Assembly: GCF_003075045.1 (NCBI RefSeq)
Contig: NZ_QCZD01000005.1
Coordinates: 1 to 64,000, forward strand
Length of the DNA: 64,000 nucleotides
Direction: 5' to 3'
Origin: Maribacter litoralis
GTDB taxonomy: Bacteria; Bacteroidota; Bacteroidia; Flavobacteriales; Flavobacteriaceae
A model generated the notes under the pieces. That model saw only the letters and a program-made list of their open reading frames with translations, did not search any database and was not told the DNA's origin. Within the stretch, counting starts at the first letter, position 1. Each line of letters starts with the position of its first letter. A program made the position numbers and the translations under genes. Positions 35,501-43,491 of the stretch are shown here, piece by piece.

Positions 35501-35662
35501 ATAATTCATCATTCTAGACCCTAGATTGTTTCCGATCAGTACAATCGAATTATGAGGCTTTATTTGAATTATTGGCTCTTTGCTATCTGAGCAGCTTTGC
35601 GCTATTAGAATGCCAATAGATAGGAGGGCGAATCTAAAAGCAATGGTGAAGCTTTTTGACAT
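32501..35662 (-). CDS. Haem-binding CxxCH fusion protein: SGNH-like, beta-propeller, HEAT-like and cytochrome c domains
   Basis: A 1053-residue lipoprotein (IAQSC, Cys24). An SGNH-like N-terminal domain (about 35-265) is followed by a six-bladed propeller related to sugar dehydrogenases (about 370-720, with Asp-rich DTDNDGKAD and DTDGDDKAD calcium-type loops), then HEAT-like helices (HRVRAAAVRVVR, HGRVRLEAITA, about 790-900) and a mono-haem cytochrome c domain with CVTCH near residue 935 and a candidate axial Met in QVPMMAF. The SGNH serine and histidine positions look lost (IGNNL instead of GDS; DGSQMN instead of D-x-x-H). It could pass electrons from a periplasmic sugar oxidation. Preceded by a hairpin terminator. 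Confidence 0.87.
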   Translation of the reverse strand: MSKSFTIAFRFALLSIGILIAQSCSDSKEPIIQIKPHNSIVLIGNNLGSRMMNYGSLETELHLRYPKDSLFIRNMSDAGDTPGFRPHSGRVSPWAFPGAEKFQTELAQNSGSEGEFETPDEWLTRLNADIILAFFGYNESFEGAEGLENYKEELDAFIKHSVKQKYNGTSTPQLVLISPIAFEDLSDHIDVPNGISENQNLKLYTDAMSEVAAANNIPFINVYNPSKKWFKNTDEDYTIDGSQMNKLGYDTFAKFLADELTGNKPIEHENKRIAINEAVQEKNFYWHNDYKIPNGVHVFGRRHAPYGPDNYPYEIKKTRELTAIRDSAIWATAQGIEYDIDSADALTSKLPPVATNYNLVEGHGDLKYKYGKEALKTLTVPKGYKVELFASEKEFTNLANPAQISFDNKGRLWVATLPSYPHYKPGDAKPNDKIIILEDTDNDGKADKETVFADNLHLPIGFEFAPEGVYVSQGTTLKLFSDTDGDDKADKIETVLSGFDDHDTHHAISAFCADPSGAFYMSEGLFLHTNVETSYGTVRATNGGFYRYNPQRKHLERTLQVSIPNPWGIAVDDWGQDFFLHTSGPKVNWMMPSSLKPIYGISSPLTEELIEEAHRVRPTSGLEFISSSHFPSEVQGDMLLANSIGFLGLKQHQMLEKGTGYTTKHRQDLITSTDPNFRPVELEFAPDGSLYLVDWHNVLIGHMQHNARDPLRDHAHGRIYRITYPSRPLVEPAQIDGASIAQLFENLKLPEYRTRYRTRRELRGRNTEEVLDYLNIWITGLDENDPNYEHHKLEGLWVSWGMNKVDKPLLETLLTSKDHRVRAAAVRVVRYMGHQLNNAQELLKNAASDKHGRVRLEAITAASWLPQAKGLEILNVARNHPLDEWMLDAFNFAETRLTGNFLEEAKEEILASHLKGADLEVFTKGKKIYETEGYCVTCHQESGTGLQKAGYPTLVGQEWVLGDEERLIKLALHGLYGPMNIMGNHYEGQVPMMAFKGLLKDDEIAAVLTYVRNSFGNKASVIDPNKVKEVREATKDRNSFYTADELLKEHPMK

Positions 35663-35706
35663 TTTTGATTTTGTTGTTTGTGGTCTGTTCTTTTAAAAAT
35701 AGATAT

Positions 35707-35733
35707 AAAAAAACCACTCGAAAGTGGTTTTTG
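35707..35733 (-). terminator. Hairpin terminator/attenuator inside the keto-sugar cluster
   Basis: On the minus strand AAACCACT-TTCG-AGTGGTTT is a perfect 8-bp stem with a TTCG tetraloop and a T run. It lies between the Gfo/Idh gene and the haem-binding fusion gene, so it may reduce or stop read-through to the three downstream genes. Confidence 0.82.
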
Positions 35734-35750
35734 TGATATTTAATTGGAAA

Positions 35751-37187
35751 TTAGAAATTTCTATAATCACCTTCTAAAAAAGCATTGGCTTCTTCTTCGG
35801 CAAATTTGGCATTTTCACTATCCCAGTGTAACACTTGGTTTGGAAACCTGCCGGCTATAACACCTAACAAAATGGTTTCTGTAAGTCTAGATGCATATGA
35901 AAAAGGAGCGGTGGTTTCATCTGTGCCCAAGCACGCATCTACAAATTGATGGTAGTGCTTTGGACCTTCAGATTCATAATCTCGAATAGGTTTGCCCATG
36001 TTGTTCGCTTTTTCCACTGCTTCTATTTCTGCTGAAATGTCAACATATTTGCCATCTACTATTTTTTTAGGCAGCTGCATAAAATGTGGTAGTAGCAATC
36101 TCCCTTTTTCACCAATGAACATAGCACCTTGGTCTGGTAATGTTCCTTCGTCTGCAGTTTTAGTCTCCAGTGACATTTTATCTTCCATGCTGTCTTTAGA
36201 GTTGTCTTCTGTTGAGGCTACTTTATCTGACCCTGGTAAAATTAAATCTTCATGGTCTTTTGGTGCACCGGGTCCGTCATACCAAACCCACTTTAATGTT
36301 TCTGTAGTATATTCCGTTTGTGGAAATTCATAGGTAACTACATTGTTTTGTGGAAAACCAAAGCCGTTTGGTTCCCTACATTCATTTTTAATGGTTTTAG
36401 GAACTTGTAACGCCAAAGCATTATACGGTGTATCAAAAATATGAACTCCCATATCACCTAATGTTCCACAGCCATAATCTACCAATTTTCGCCAATTTCC
36501 TGGGTGGTAAAAACCTTCTTTATACGGTCTTTTTGCTGAGGTGCCTAACCATAGATTCCAATCTAATGATTCTGGAACAGGGTCGGAACCTGAAGGCTCC
36601 GGTCCGTCATATCCCCAGTCTTTAGGAGACCAGGCACGTACGGTATGTACTTTGCCAATTATACCCGATTGTATTAATAAGGTAGCTAACTTATAATCAT
36701 AAAATGAATGTACCTGTATACCCATTTGAGTAACTAGTCCTTTTTCCGCTGCAAGTTTGTTCATGGCCCTTGCTTCAGATACATAATGGGTCAATGGTTT
36801 TTGGCAATATACCGGTTTGTCCATCTCCATGGCCATCATTGAAGCGGGTGCATGGGTGTGATCTGGTGTAGAAACCACTACAGCATCGATATCATCGCCC
36901 ATTTCTTTTAACATAACTCTGTAGTCGGTATATGTTTTTGCATTTGGATGCAATTCTTTTGCTGCTGCCAAATTGTTGGCATCAACATCACAAAGGGCGG
37001 TAACATCTACTTTGCTATGTGATGAAATCGCTTTTAAATCTTCGGCACCCATGTTGCCAACACCAATATGAGCAGTTCTTAATCTGGTTAATTTTTTCGC
37101 TTCTTTCTTGCAAGACCAAAGTCCAGATGGTAATAATACAAATGTGGACAATGCCGCAGCGTTTTTTAAAAAGTCTCTTTTATTCAT
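35751..37187 (-). CDS. Exported Gfo/Idh/MocA-family oxidoreductase
   Basis: A 478-residue protein with a Tat-like leader (NKRDFLKNAAA) and a lipobox-like SGLWSCKK (Cys26), so probably a periplasm-facing lipoprotein that carries its NAD(P) cofactor out folded. Rossmann motif HIGVGNMGAEDL, then VVSTPDHTHAP and the family EKP-equivalent YCQKPLTHY. Substrate-domain motifs WNLWLGTSAKRPYKEGFYHPGNWR and DMGVHIFDT are shared with Bacteroidota sugar oxidoreductases. It probably oxidises a glycoside at C3, the family's known chemistry, but the substrate is unknown. Eleven bases after the DUF1080 gene. Confidence 0.87.
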   Translation of the reverse strand: MNKRDFLKNAAALSTFVLLPSGLWSCKKEAKKLTRLRTAHIGVGNMGAEDLKAISSHSKVDVTALCDVDANNLAAAKELHPNAKTYTDYRVMLKEMGDDIDAVVVSTPDHTHAPASMMAMEMDKPVYCQKPLTHYVSEARAMNKLAAEKGLVTQMGIQVHSFYDYKLATLLIQSGIIGKVHTVRAWSPKDWGYDGPEPSGSDPVPESLDWNLWLGTSAKRPYKEGFYHPGNWRKLVDYGCGTLGDMGVHIFDTPYNALALQVPKTIKNECREPNGFGFPQNNVVTYEFPQTEYTTETLKWVWYDGPGAPKDHEDLILPGSDKVASTEDNSKDSMEDKMSLETKTADEGTLPDQGAMFIGEKGRLLLPHFMQLPKKIVDGKYVDISAEIEAVEKANNMGKPIRDYESEGPKHYHQFVDACLGTDETTAPFSYASRLTETILLGVIAGRFPNQVLHWDSENAKFAEEEANAFLEGDYRNF

Positions 37188-37198
37188 TGGTGTGGTGG

Positions 37199-37996
37199 TT
37201 AAAGTTTTTTTATTTTAATGTTTCTGAACCAGATAGGGCTAGAGTGATCTTGAAAACCGATATAGCCAGTTTTATACTTGCCATAATCTTCACTGTTCTT
37301 CCATTTATCGGAATTCTTTTTTTCGTACCAAGCTTCATCCCATGGCACAAAGGAAACTACTTTTTTTCCGTTTAGCCAATGTTCTACCTGTTCTGGAGTG
37401 AAGATGATTCTAGTAGTGTTCCATTCGCCCACCGGATGCAATATTTTGCCCTCTGGATCTGCAGCATGCATGGCATAGTCTGATGCAGTTTGTTGTAAAG
37501 GTTTTAGCTCTTCGGGTTTGTCCGTATACCCTAAACTTAAATTGTAATCGGTAAGATTGTGGATGCTGGCATAGTTTTCATCATCTATCAATTGGTATTC
37601 TGGCGCAACTTCTGGTGGACTATCGTATCCTTCTTTTAAATGATAGAAAATGCCGCTATTGCCTCCTTTTGGTAATTTCCACTCTACATAGAGTTCAAAA
37701 TTATCGAACTCCTCTGCGCCATAAATAATATCTGTGCCGCCGGTGTAATCTTGCTCCTTACCTAATTCTGTGTCAAATTGTAGTTCTCCGTCTTTTACGA
37801 TCCAACCTGGCGGTAGTTCTTTGCCATTATAAGCGCGCCAGCCTTTTGTAGTTGTACCATCAAAAAGGGTTATCCATTCGCTTTCGGTTTCTTGTTGGGT
37901 AACGGTTTGTTCATCAGCTTTGTCTTTTTTTTCTGTTTTGCAAGCTGTCGCCAATACAAGAAAAAAAAACAAGGTTGAGTAGGTGGTTTTTTTCAT
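37199..37996 (-). CDS. DUF1080 / 3-keto-disaccharide hydrolase-type lipoprotein
   Basis: A 265-residue lipoprotein: signal and lipobox (LVLATACKTE) then a DUF1080 concanavalin-like beta-sandwich with ITLFDGTTTKGWRAYNG, YVEWKLPKGGNSGIFYHL, APEYQLIDD, GEWNTTRIIF and the C-terminal GYIGFQDHSSPIWFRNIKIK. The DUF1080 family includes enzymes that cleave 3-keto-glycosides. The start was moved to ATG 37996: the 42 upstream codons encode no plausible signal, and the true signal peptide starts there. First gene of the cluster, after the purA terminator. Confidence 0.88.
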   Translation of the reverse strand: MKKTTYSTLFFFLVLATACKTEKKDKADEQTVTQQETESEWITLFDGTTTKGWRAYNGKELPPGWIVKDGELQFDTELGKEQDYTGGTDIIYGAEEFDNFELYVEWKLPKGGNSGIFYHLKEGYDSPPEVAPEYQLIDDENYASIHNLTDYNLSLGYTDKPEELKPLQQTASDYAMHAADPEGKILHPVGEWNTTRIIFTPEQVEHWLNGKKVVSFVPWDEAWYEKKNSDKWKNSEDYGKYKTGYIGFQDHSSPIWFRNIKIKKL

Positions 37997-38069
37997 TTGT
38001 TGAGTTGTCGTTAAGTTGTTGTTGATGTGTAAAATGTAAATTTTGCACAAGCTTGAAAATACAAAAAAA

Positions 38070-38109
38070 AAGAATGGCGATAAAGGTATTTCCCTATATC
38101 GCCATTCTT
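38070..38109 (-). terminator. Terminator of the rel-fur-purA unit
   Basis: AAGAATGGCGATA (38070-38082) and TATCGCCATTCTT (38097-38109) form a 13-bp stem. On the minus strand it is followed by a run of nine Ts. It lies past the purA stop and before the DUF1080 gene. Confidence 0.93.
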
Positions 38110-38143
38110 GAAAGTTGAACAACCTATTCTGGTCGCTTAATGT

Positions 38144-39415
38144 CTATCTTAAGATTGTCTGTGTTCTATCTGGACCAACAGAAACAATTTTAATCGGCAC
38201 TTCTAATTCCTTCTCTAAAAATTCTATATATGCATTTAATGCTTTTGGTAATTGATCGGCAGAAGTCATTTTAGTCAAATCTTCTTTCCAACCATCCATT
38301 TCCGAGTAAACGGGAGTAACATTTTCAGCTTCAATATTATAAGGGAAATGCTCTATTTGTTCTCCTTTATAGTTGTAAGCAGTACAAACTTTTAGTTTTT
38401 CAAATCCGCTAAGAACATCGCCTTTCATCATCATCAGTTCAGTAACTCCGTTTACGCGAACCGCATATTTCAAAGCTACCAAATCTAACCAACCACAACG
38501 TCTTGGTCTTCCAGTAGTGGCTCCAAACTCATTACCTACACGACCCATAGTTTCGCCATCTTCGTCAAAAAGCTCTGTTGGAAAAGGACCGCTACCAACT
38601 CTTGTGGTATATGCTTTGAAAATACCTTTTACCTCTCCGATTTGATTAGGGGCAACACCTAAACCTGTACAAGCGCCGGCGGCGGTTGTATTCGATGAGG
38701 TTACAAATGGGTATGTGCCAAAATCAATATCCAATAATGAACCTTGAGCACCTTCTGCCAATATTTTTTTACCCGCTTTTTGTGCTTGATATAAATATTC
38801 TTCACTATCAATGAACGTTAATGTCTTAAGTTCTTCAACAGCTTTGAAAAAATCTGCTTCAAGTTCTGCCAAGTCATATTGAATATCTACATCGTAGAAA
38901 TTGATCATAGCTTCGTGCTTATTGGCTAGGCTACGGTATTTTTCTTTCCAATCACTTAGTTCTAAATCACCCACACGCATACCGTTTCTTCCGGTCTTGT
39001 CCATGTAAGTAGGGCCAATACCTTTTAAGGTAGATCCTATTTTTGCCTTTCCTTTTGATGCTTCGGAGGCTGCATCAAGTAAACGGTGGGTAGGTAAGAT
39101 TAAATGCGCTTTTCTAGAAATGAACAACTTAGATTTTACATCTAATTTGAATTTCTTCAATGCATCTAATTCTTTCTTGAAAATAACTGGGTCTATAACC
39201 ACCCCGTTACCTACTACGTTTACCGCATTTTTATGAAAAATTCCTGAAGGAATGGTGTGTAAAACATGCTTAATTCCATCAAATTCTAAAGTATGACCGG
39301 CATTTGGTCCGCCTTGAAAGCGAGCAATAATGTCATAATTTTCGGTTAAAACGTCAACAATTTTACCTTTTCCTTCGTCACCCCATTGCAGGCCTAACAA
39401 TAAATCTACTGCCAT
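38144..39415 (-). CDS. purA: Adenylosuccinate synthase
   Basis: A 423-residue GTP-dependent enzyme joining IMP and aspartate in AMP synthesis. Motifs: the N-terminal P-loop GLQWGDEGKGK (with catalytic Asp and His42-equivalent in NAGHTLEFDG), IGSTLKGIGPTYMDK, EGAQGSLLDIDFGTYPFVTSS and TTGRPRRCGWLDLVAL. Full family length. It is 26 bases downstream of the Fur-family gene; the order rel-fur-purA is common in Bacteroidota. Confidence 0.97.
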   Translation of the reverse strand: MAVDLLLGLQWGDEGKGKIVDVLTENYDIIARFQGGPNAGHTLEFDGIKHVLHTIPSGIFHKNAVNVVGNGVVIDPVIFKKELDALKKFKLDVKSKLFISRKAHLILPTHRLLDAASEASKGKAKIGSTLKGIGPTYMDKTGRNGMRVGDLELSDWKEKYRSLANKHEAMINFYDVDIQYDLAELEADFFKAVEELKTLTFIDSEEYLYQAQKAGKKILAEGAQGSLLDIDFGTYPFVTSSNTTAAGACTGLGVAPNQIGEVKGIFKAYTTRVGSGPFPTELFDEDGETMGRVGNEFGATTGRPRRCGWLDLVALKYAVRVNGVTELMMMKGDVLSGFEKLKVCTAYNYKGEQIEHFPYNIEAENVTPVYSEMDGWKEDLTKMTSADQLPKALNAYIEFLEKELEVPIKIVSVGPDRTQTILR

Positions 39416-39440
39416 CTAAATATTATATACTTGGTTAGTT

Positions 39441-39911
39441 CTATTTTGTTTCTTTTTTGCCTGCATCTTTAGCAGGAGTATTTTTGGTCCCGTAAAAATA
39501 TAGGGAATGTGTATTTATCTTAATATCAAAAACTTCTTCAATTGTTTTTTTGATAGACTGTATTCTAGGATCACAAAACTCCATTACTTCACCAGTGTCG
39601 GTTAAAATCACATGATCGTGTTGGCGATCAAAATATGATTTTTCATATTGCGCCTGGTTTTTACCAAATTGATGCTTACGAACCAATTTGCAATCCAATA
39701 GAAGTTCAATGGTGTTATAGAGAGTTGCCCTACTAACACGATAGTTTTTATTCTTCATTTTAATGTAGAGAGACTCTATATCAAAATGCTCGTCACTTTC
39801 GTAAATTTCTTGTAGAATAGCGTAGCGTTCGGGTGTTTTTCTATGTCCTTTGTCCTCTAAAAAGGTAGTGAAGACGTTTTTTACAATTTCTTGATTTTTA
39901 TCAGAAGACAT
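39441..39911 (-). CDS. Fur-family transcriptional regulator
   Basis: A 156-residue winged-helix repressor of the Fur family: HTH region [16 protein letters not shown] and [14 protein letters not shown], then the regulatory-metal motif [19 protein letters not shown] and a C-terminal HSLYFYG. The CxxC pairs of the structural zinc site are absent (TDT where CxxC is expected), so it is not a canonical Fur and could be a peroxide- or other-metal-sensing member. The start is ATG 39911; a longer frame from 39932 overlaps the promoter. It has a basic/Pro-Ala tail ([12 protein letters not shown]). Confidence 0.87.
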   Translation of the reverse strand: MSSDKNQEIVKNVFTTFLEDKGHRKTPERYAILQEIYESDEHFDIESLYIKMKNKNYRVSRATLYNTIELLLDCKLVRKHQFGKNQAQYEKSYFDRQHDHVILTDTGEVMEFCDPRIQSIKKTIEEVFDIKINTHSLYFYGTKNTPAKDAGKKETK

Positions 39912-39917
39912 ATTTAC

Positions 39918-39937
39918 TGCATTAATGCACAAAGGTA
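39918..39937 (-). promoter_or_regulatory. fur-family promoter with overlapping 12-bp palindrome
   Basis: TACCTTTG on the minus strand (39930-39937) fits TAnnTTTG. The perfect palindrome TGCATTAATGCA (39918-39929) abuts it, covering the probable transcription start, where an autoregulatory repressor would bind. Confidence 0.55.
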
Positions 39938-39961
39938 CAGTTAAATTTTAATTTCCTTTTT

Positions 39962-42166
39962 CTAAATACGAGTAACTTTATCAATACCGTTGATGTTCAT
40001 AAGATTATCGGTCAACTTTTTCAATACTGCTTTATTTTTGACCACTACGGTAATCTTTCCTTTAAAGGTGCCGCCATCGGTACTGAAATTTAAATTACGC
40101 ATATTAACGTGCATAATATCAGAAATAACTTCGGTAATATCACTTACAAGACCTAAATTATCAATACCTGTCATTACAATATCCGCTTGGTATTCTTGTT
40201 GAGAAGAATCTATCCACTTAGCACTTATAATTCTATACGCATAATTAGATTGTAATGAAATGGCATTGGGGCAATTTTTTTTGTGAACCTTTATACCTTC
40301 AGATACACTTACAAAACCAAATACATCATCACCGGGTATAGGATTACAACATTGTGATAGTTTGTACTCCAACTTTTCTTCCTCTTTACCAAAGACCAAC
40401 ATGTCATATTTAGAGGTAATCTCATCTTTGTTGATATCCTCTGGTGCTGGTGTTTTACGCATTCTATTCTTAAAGAAACTAATGAATGCATTGCTATAGG
40501 AGGAAGCAAAGTCTTTGATCATGGCATTGTCAATGGAGCCAATACCTACACGGTAAAATAAATCTAAACTGGTTTTTAGCTTAAAGAAGGTCACCATTTT
40601 GTTGATGGAGTCTTCGTTGAGCGAAATTTTTTGTGATTTTAGTTTTCTACGTAAAATCTCTTTACCATCTTCTGCAACAGCTTTTTTCTCTTCTCTAAGA
40701 ACAGATTTAATTTTAGCACGTGCTCTAGCTGTTGTTGCGTAATCTAACCAGTTTTGATTGGGTTTTGCTTGGTCAGATGTTATGATCTCTACTTGATCTC
40801 CACTTGAAAGTGTGGTGTTTAAAGGAACCAATTTACCATTTACCTTGGCTCCCCGGGTGCGCATACCAACTTCTGTATGAATGTTGAATGAGAAATCTAA
40901 CGGTGTAGCTCCTTTTGGTAATGACTTTAACTCTCCTTTAGGGGTAAATACGAATATTTCTTTTGAATATAGGTTGAGTTTAAATTCCTCAACAAAATCT
41001 ACGGCATTTGTATTTGCGTTCTCAAGCGCTTCTTGAAGTTTGTTTAACCAAACCTCTATACCTTGTTCTTTTTGATCTCCGTGCTTGTATTTAAAATGCG
41101 CTGCATAACCCTTTTCGGCAATTTCGTGCATTCTTTCACTTCTAATTTGAACCTCTACCCATTTACCTTTTGGTCCCATAACGGTGATGTGTAAAGCTTC
41201 GTATCCGGTGGATTTAGGCGAGGATATCCAATCTCTTAATCTAACAGGGTTGGGGGTAAAGTGATCCGTTACTATGGAATAAATTTTCCAAGCGAGAAAC
41301 TTCTCATTTTGTAAATCGGATTTATAAATAATTCTAATAGCAAATTTGTCATAGATTTCCTCAAATGTTACATTTTGCGCAATCATCTTTTTACGCATAG
41401 AGAAGATAGATTTCATCCTCCCTTTTATGATGTAATTGAGTCCTTCTTTTTTAAGTGAATTATCTATAGTGCCAGAAAAAGCATCTATGTATGCTTGCTG
41501 ATCTTCTTTGCTATCCTCTATTTTATCTTTAATAGAGTTGTAAACTTCTGGTTCTGTATATTTTAAGCTTAGATCTTCTAACTCCGTCTTAATATTGTAA
41601 AGCCCTATTCTATGGGCAAGTGGGGCATAAATGTAAAGTGTTTCCGAAGCTATTTTTACCTGCTTGTGCTCTGGCATAGAATCCATAGTGAGCATGTTGT
41701 GGTAACGGTCGGCAATCTTTATGATAATAACTCGTACATCATCATTTAAAGTCAAGAGCATTTTTCTGAAATTCTCCGCTTGCTGGGAGATGTTCATGTC
41801 TTTTTTTAAATGTGATATTTTTGTGAGTCCGTCTACAATGCGCGCTACCGTTTCACCGAACATACGGTCAATATCGTCTAAGGTGTATTCGGTATCTTCT
41901 ACAACATCATGTAGCAGGGCAGAGGCAATGGAAACCGCATCAAGACCTATTTCTGAGGCTACAATTTTTGCCACCGCTATAGGGTGAAATATATAAGCTT
42001 CTCCAGATTTTCTTCGTTGGGTTTTATGCGCATCAACTGCCACCTCAAAAGCGCTTCGTATTAGTTTTTTATCATCATCAGTTAGAGTTTGATAACTAAT
42101 TCGAAGTAACTCCTTATACTCTTGAGCTATAAGCTTGTTTTCCTCTTCTATCGCTGCCTGTGTCAT
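39962..42166 (-). CDS. rel: Bifunctional (p)ppGpp synthetase/hydrolase (RelA/SpoT)
   Basis: A 734-residue stringent-response enzyme. Order: an HD hydrolase domain (about 45-200, HD pair at 86-87 in LLHDVVEDT), a RelA synthetase domain (about 250-365, with KFAIRIIYKSDLQNEKFLAW around the motif KFAIRII, and STGYEALHITVMGP), TGS (about 405-465, FVFTPKGELKSLPKGATPLDFSF around its core), a helical/zinc-finger region with YKLSQCCNPIPGDDV, and a C-terminal ACT domain. Both catalytic halves look intact, so it should make and hydrolyse (p)ppGpp. Confidence 0.95.
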   Translation of the reverse strand: MTQAAIEEENKLIAQEYKELLRISYQTLTDDDKKLIRSAFEVAVDAHKTQRRKSGEAYIFHPIAVAKIVASEIGLDAVSIASALLHDVVEDTEYTLDDIDRMFGETVARIVDGLTKISHLKKDMNISQQAENFRKMLLTLNDDVRVIIIKIADRYHNMLTMDSMPEHKQVKIASETLYIYAPLAHRIGLYNIKTELEDLSLKYTEPEVYNSIKDKIEDSKEDQQAYIDAFSGTIDNSLKKEGLNYIIKGRMKSIFSMRKKMIAQNVTFEEIYDKFAIRIIYKSDLQNEKFLAWKIYSIVTDHFTPNPVRLRDWISSPKSTGYEALHITVMGPKGKWVEVQIRSERMHEIAEKGYAAHFKYKHGDQKEQGIEVWLNKLQEALENANTNAVDFVEEFKLNLYSKEIFVFTPKGELKSLPKGATPLDFSFNIHTEVGMRTRGAKVNGKLVPLNTTLSSGDQVEIITSDQAKPNQNWLDYATTARARAKIKSVLREEKKAVAEDGKEILRRKLKSQKISLNEDSINKMVTFFKLKTSLDLFYRVGIGSIDNAMIKDFASSYSNAFISFFKNRMRKTPAPEDINKDEITSKYDMLVFGKEEEKLEYKLSQCCNPIPGDDVFGFVSVSEGIKVHKKNCPNAISLQSNYAYRIISAKWIDSSQQEYQADIVMTGIDNLGLVSDITEVISDIMHVNMRNLNFSTDGGTFKGKITVVVKNKAVLKKLTDNLMNINGIDKVTRI

Positions 42167-42210
42167 ACTAGATTAAAAATAAGATAATCTTATATGATGC
42201 ACAACAAAAA

Positions 42211-43443
42211 TTATGCCTTTAAATTACGTATGCGATCGATTAACGGTGGATGTGAATAATGCATAAATACGTAAGCAGGATGCGGCGTTAAGTTGCTAAG
42301 ACTGTTTTTTGATAGCTTTTTTAAAGATGCGACCAATGGTAAGGCTGCATAGGTATGTTTGGCATAGTCATCTGCCTCGTATTCAAATTTTCTTGAAAAA
42401 TGATTCATTAATAACCCAGTGATTTCGGAAATCGGACTATATAATATTCCAAACCCTATTAATGCGGCATGAAAACTTGGTCTGTCAACACCTATTGCTA
42501 AAGAAACTTCCGGGTTATTTATAAAGAGTGATAATATCAATAGCATTACCCCGGTCAAAAGGACGGATGCTGCCAAATTATAAATGATATGTTTTCGTTT
42601 ATAATGTCCTATTTCATGTGCTAAAACGGCCACTATTTCCTCTTCTTCTAAATCATTGATCAAGGTGTCATAAAGCGTAACGCGTTTTTCTTTTCCAAAA
42701 CCAGAAAAGTATGCATTTGCCTTGGTAGAGCGTTTAGAGCCATTGATTACAAAAATATTTTTGAGGTCAAAACCTACCTCTGCGGCATAACTTTCAATTT
42801 TACTCTTTAAACTACCAGCTTCCAATGGTTGTTGTTTATTGAATAAGGGTACAATAAGCTTGCTGTAAAATAAATTCATGAATAAGATGAAAACAGTTAC
42901 CACTGCCCAAGTATAAAGCCAAAAATTGGTGCCTGCCCATTGAAAAAACCATATTACCAAAGAAAGTATTAATCCACCCACTATAATGGTCATTAGCCAT
43001 TGTTTTAGCTTGTCGATAAAAAAGGTAGTTTTTGTTGTTTTGTTGAACCCGAATTTTTCTTCAATAACGAAGGTCTGATAATAAGAGAACGGGAGATTGA
43101 GTATATCACTACCGATCATTATAATGCCAAAGAAAATTAATGCTTGTATTATGGTATTGTCACTCTGGTTTTGGGCAACATGATCTACCCAGGCAAATCC
43201 GCCAAAAAGCAAAAATGCAAGAATTAATAATAAAGAGAATACCGAAGTAAAAATACCGAACTTGTAATTAGTAAGTTTATAGGCTTGTGATTTTTTATAT
43301 TCTTCTGCATTAAATACATCGGCTACTTCTGCCGGAATGGGATCTTTAAAACGCTTGGCGTTCAAATAATTCATTACTGTGGCAAGTATGAATTCCCCGA
43401 TCAGAATAAATAGAATACAATAAAATACAATTGTTTTGTCCAT
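42211..43443 (-). CDS. M48-family (Ste24-type) membrane metallopeptidase
   Basis: A 410-residue integral-membrane protease resembling CAAX prenyl protease 1/Ste24 in size and topology: several N-terminal helices, the zinc motif HEIGHYKRKH in the membrane, and the third-ligand motif KFEYEADDYA, with HYSHPPLIDRI near the C-terminus. As prenylated CAAX proteins are absent from bacteria, its role is more likely in membrane-protein quality control. It lies between rel and the TrmH gene with no shared overlap. Confidence 0.9.
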   Translation of the reverse strand: MDKTIVFYCILFILIGEFILATVMNYLNAKRFKDPIPAEVADVFNAEEYKKSQAYKLTNYKFGIFTSVFSLLLILAFLLFGGFAWVDHVAQNQSDNTIIQALIFFGIIMIGSDILNLPFSYYQTFVIEEKFGFNKTTKTTFFIDKLKQWLMTIIVGGLILSLVIWFFQWAGTNFWLYTWAVVTVFILFMNLFYSKLIVPLFNKQQPLEAGSLKSKIESYAAEVGFDLKNIFVINGSKRSTKANAYFSGFGKEKRVTLYDTLINDLEEEEIVAVLAHEIGHYKRKHIIYNLAASVLLTGVMLLILSLFINNPEVSLAIGVDRPSFHAALIGFGILYSPISEITGLLMNHFSRKFEYEADDYAKHTYAALPLVASLKKLSKNSLSNLTPHPAYVFMHYSHPPLIDRIRNLKA

Positions 43444-43491
43444 ATAGCGTATTTGAAAACGAATGCATTAGTAGAAAAAGTATGTGAACTT

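Noticed and set aside
37997..38122. A longer N-terminus for the DUF1080 lipoprotein
   Set aside because: The extra 42 residues run into the purA terminator region and precede a clear lipoprotein signal peptide starting at 37996.
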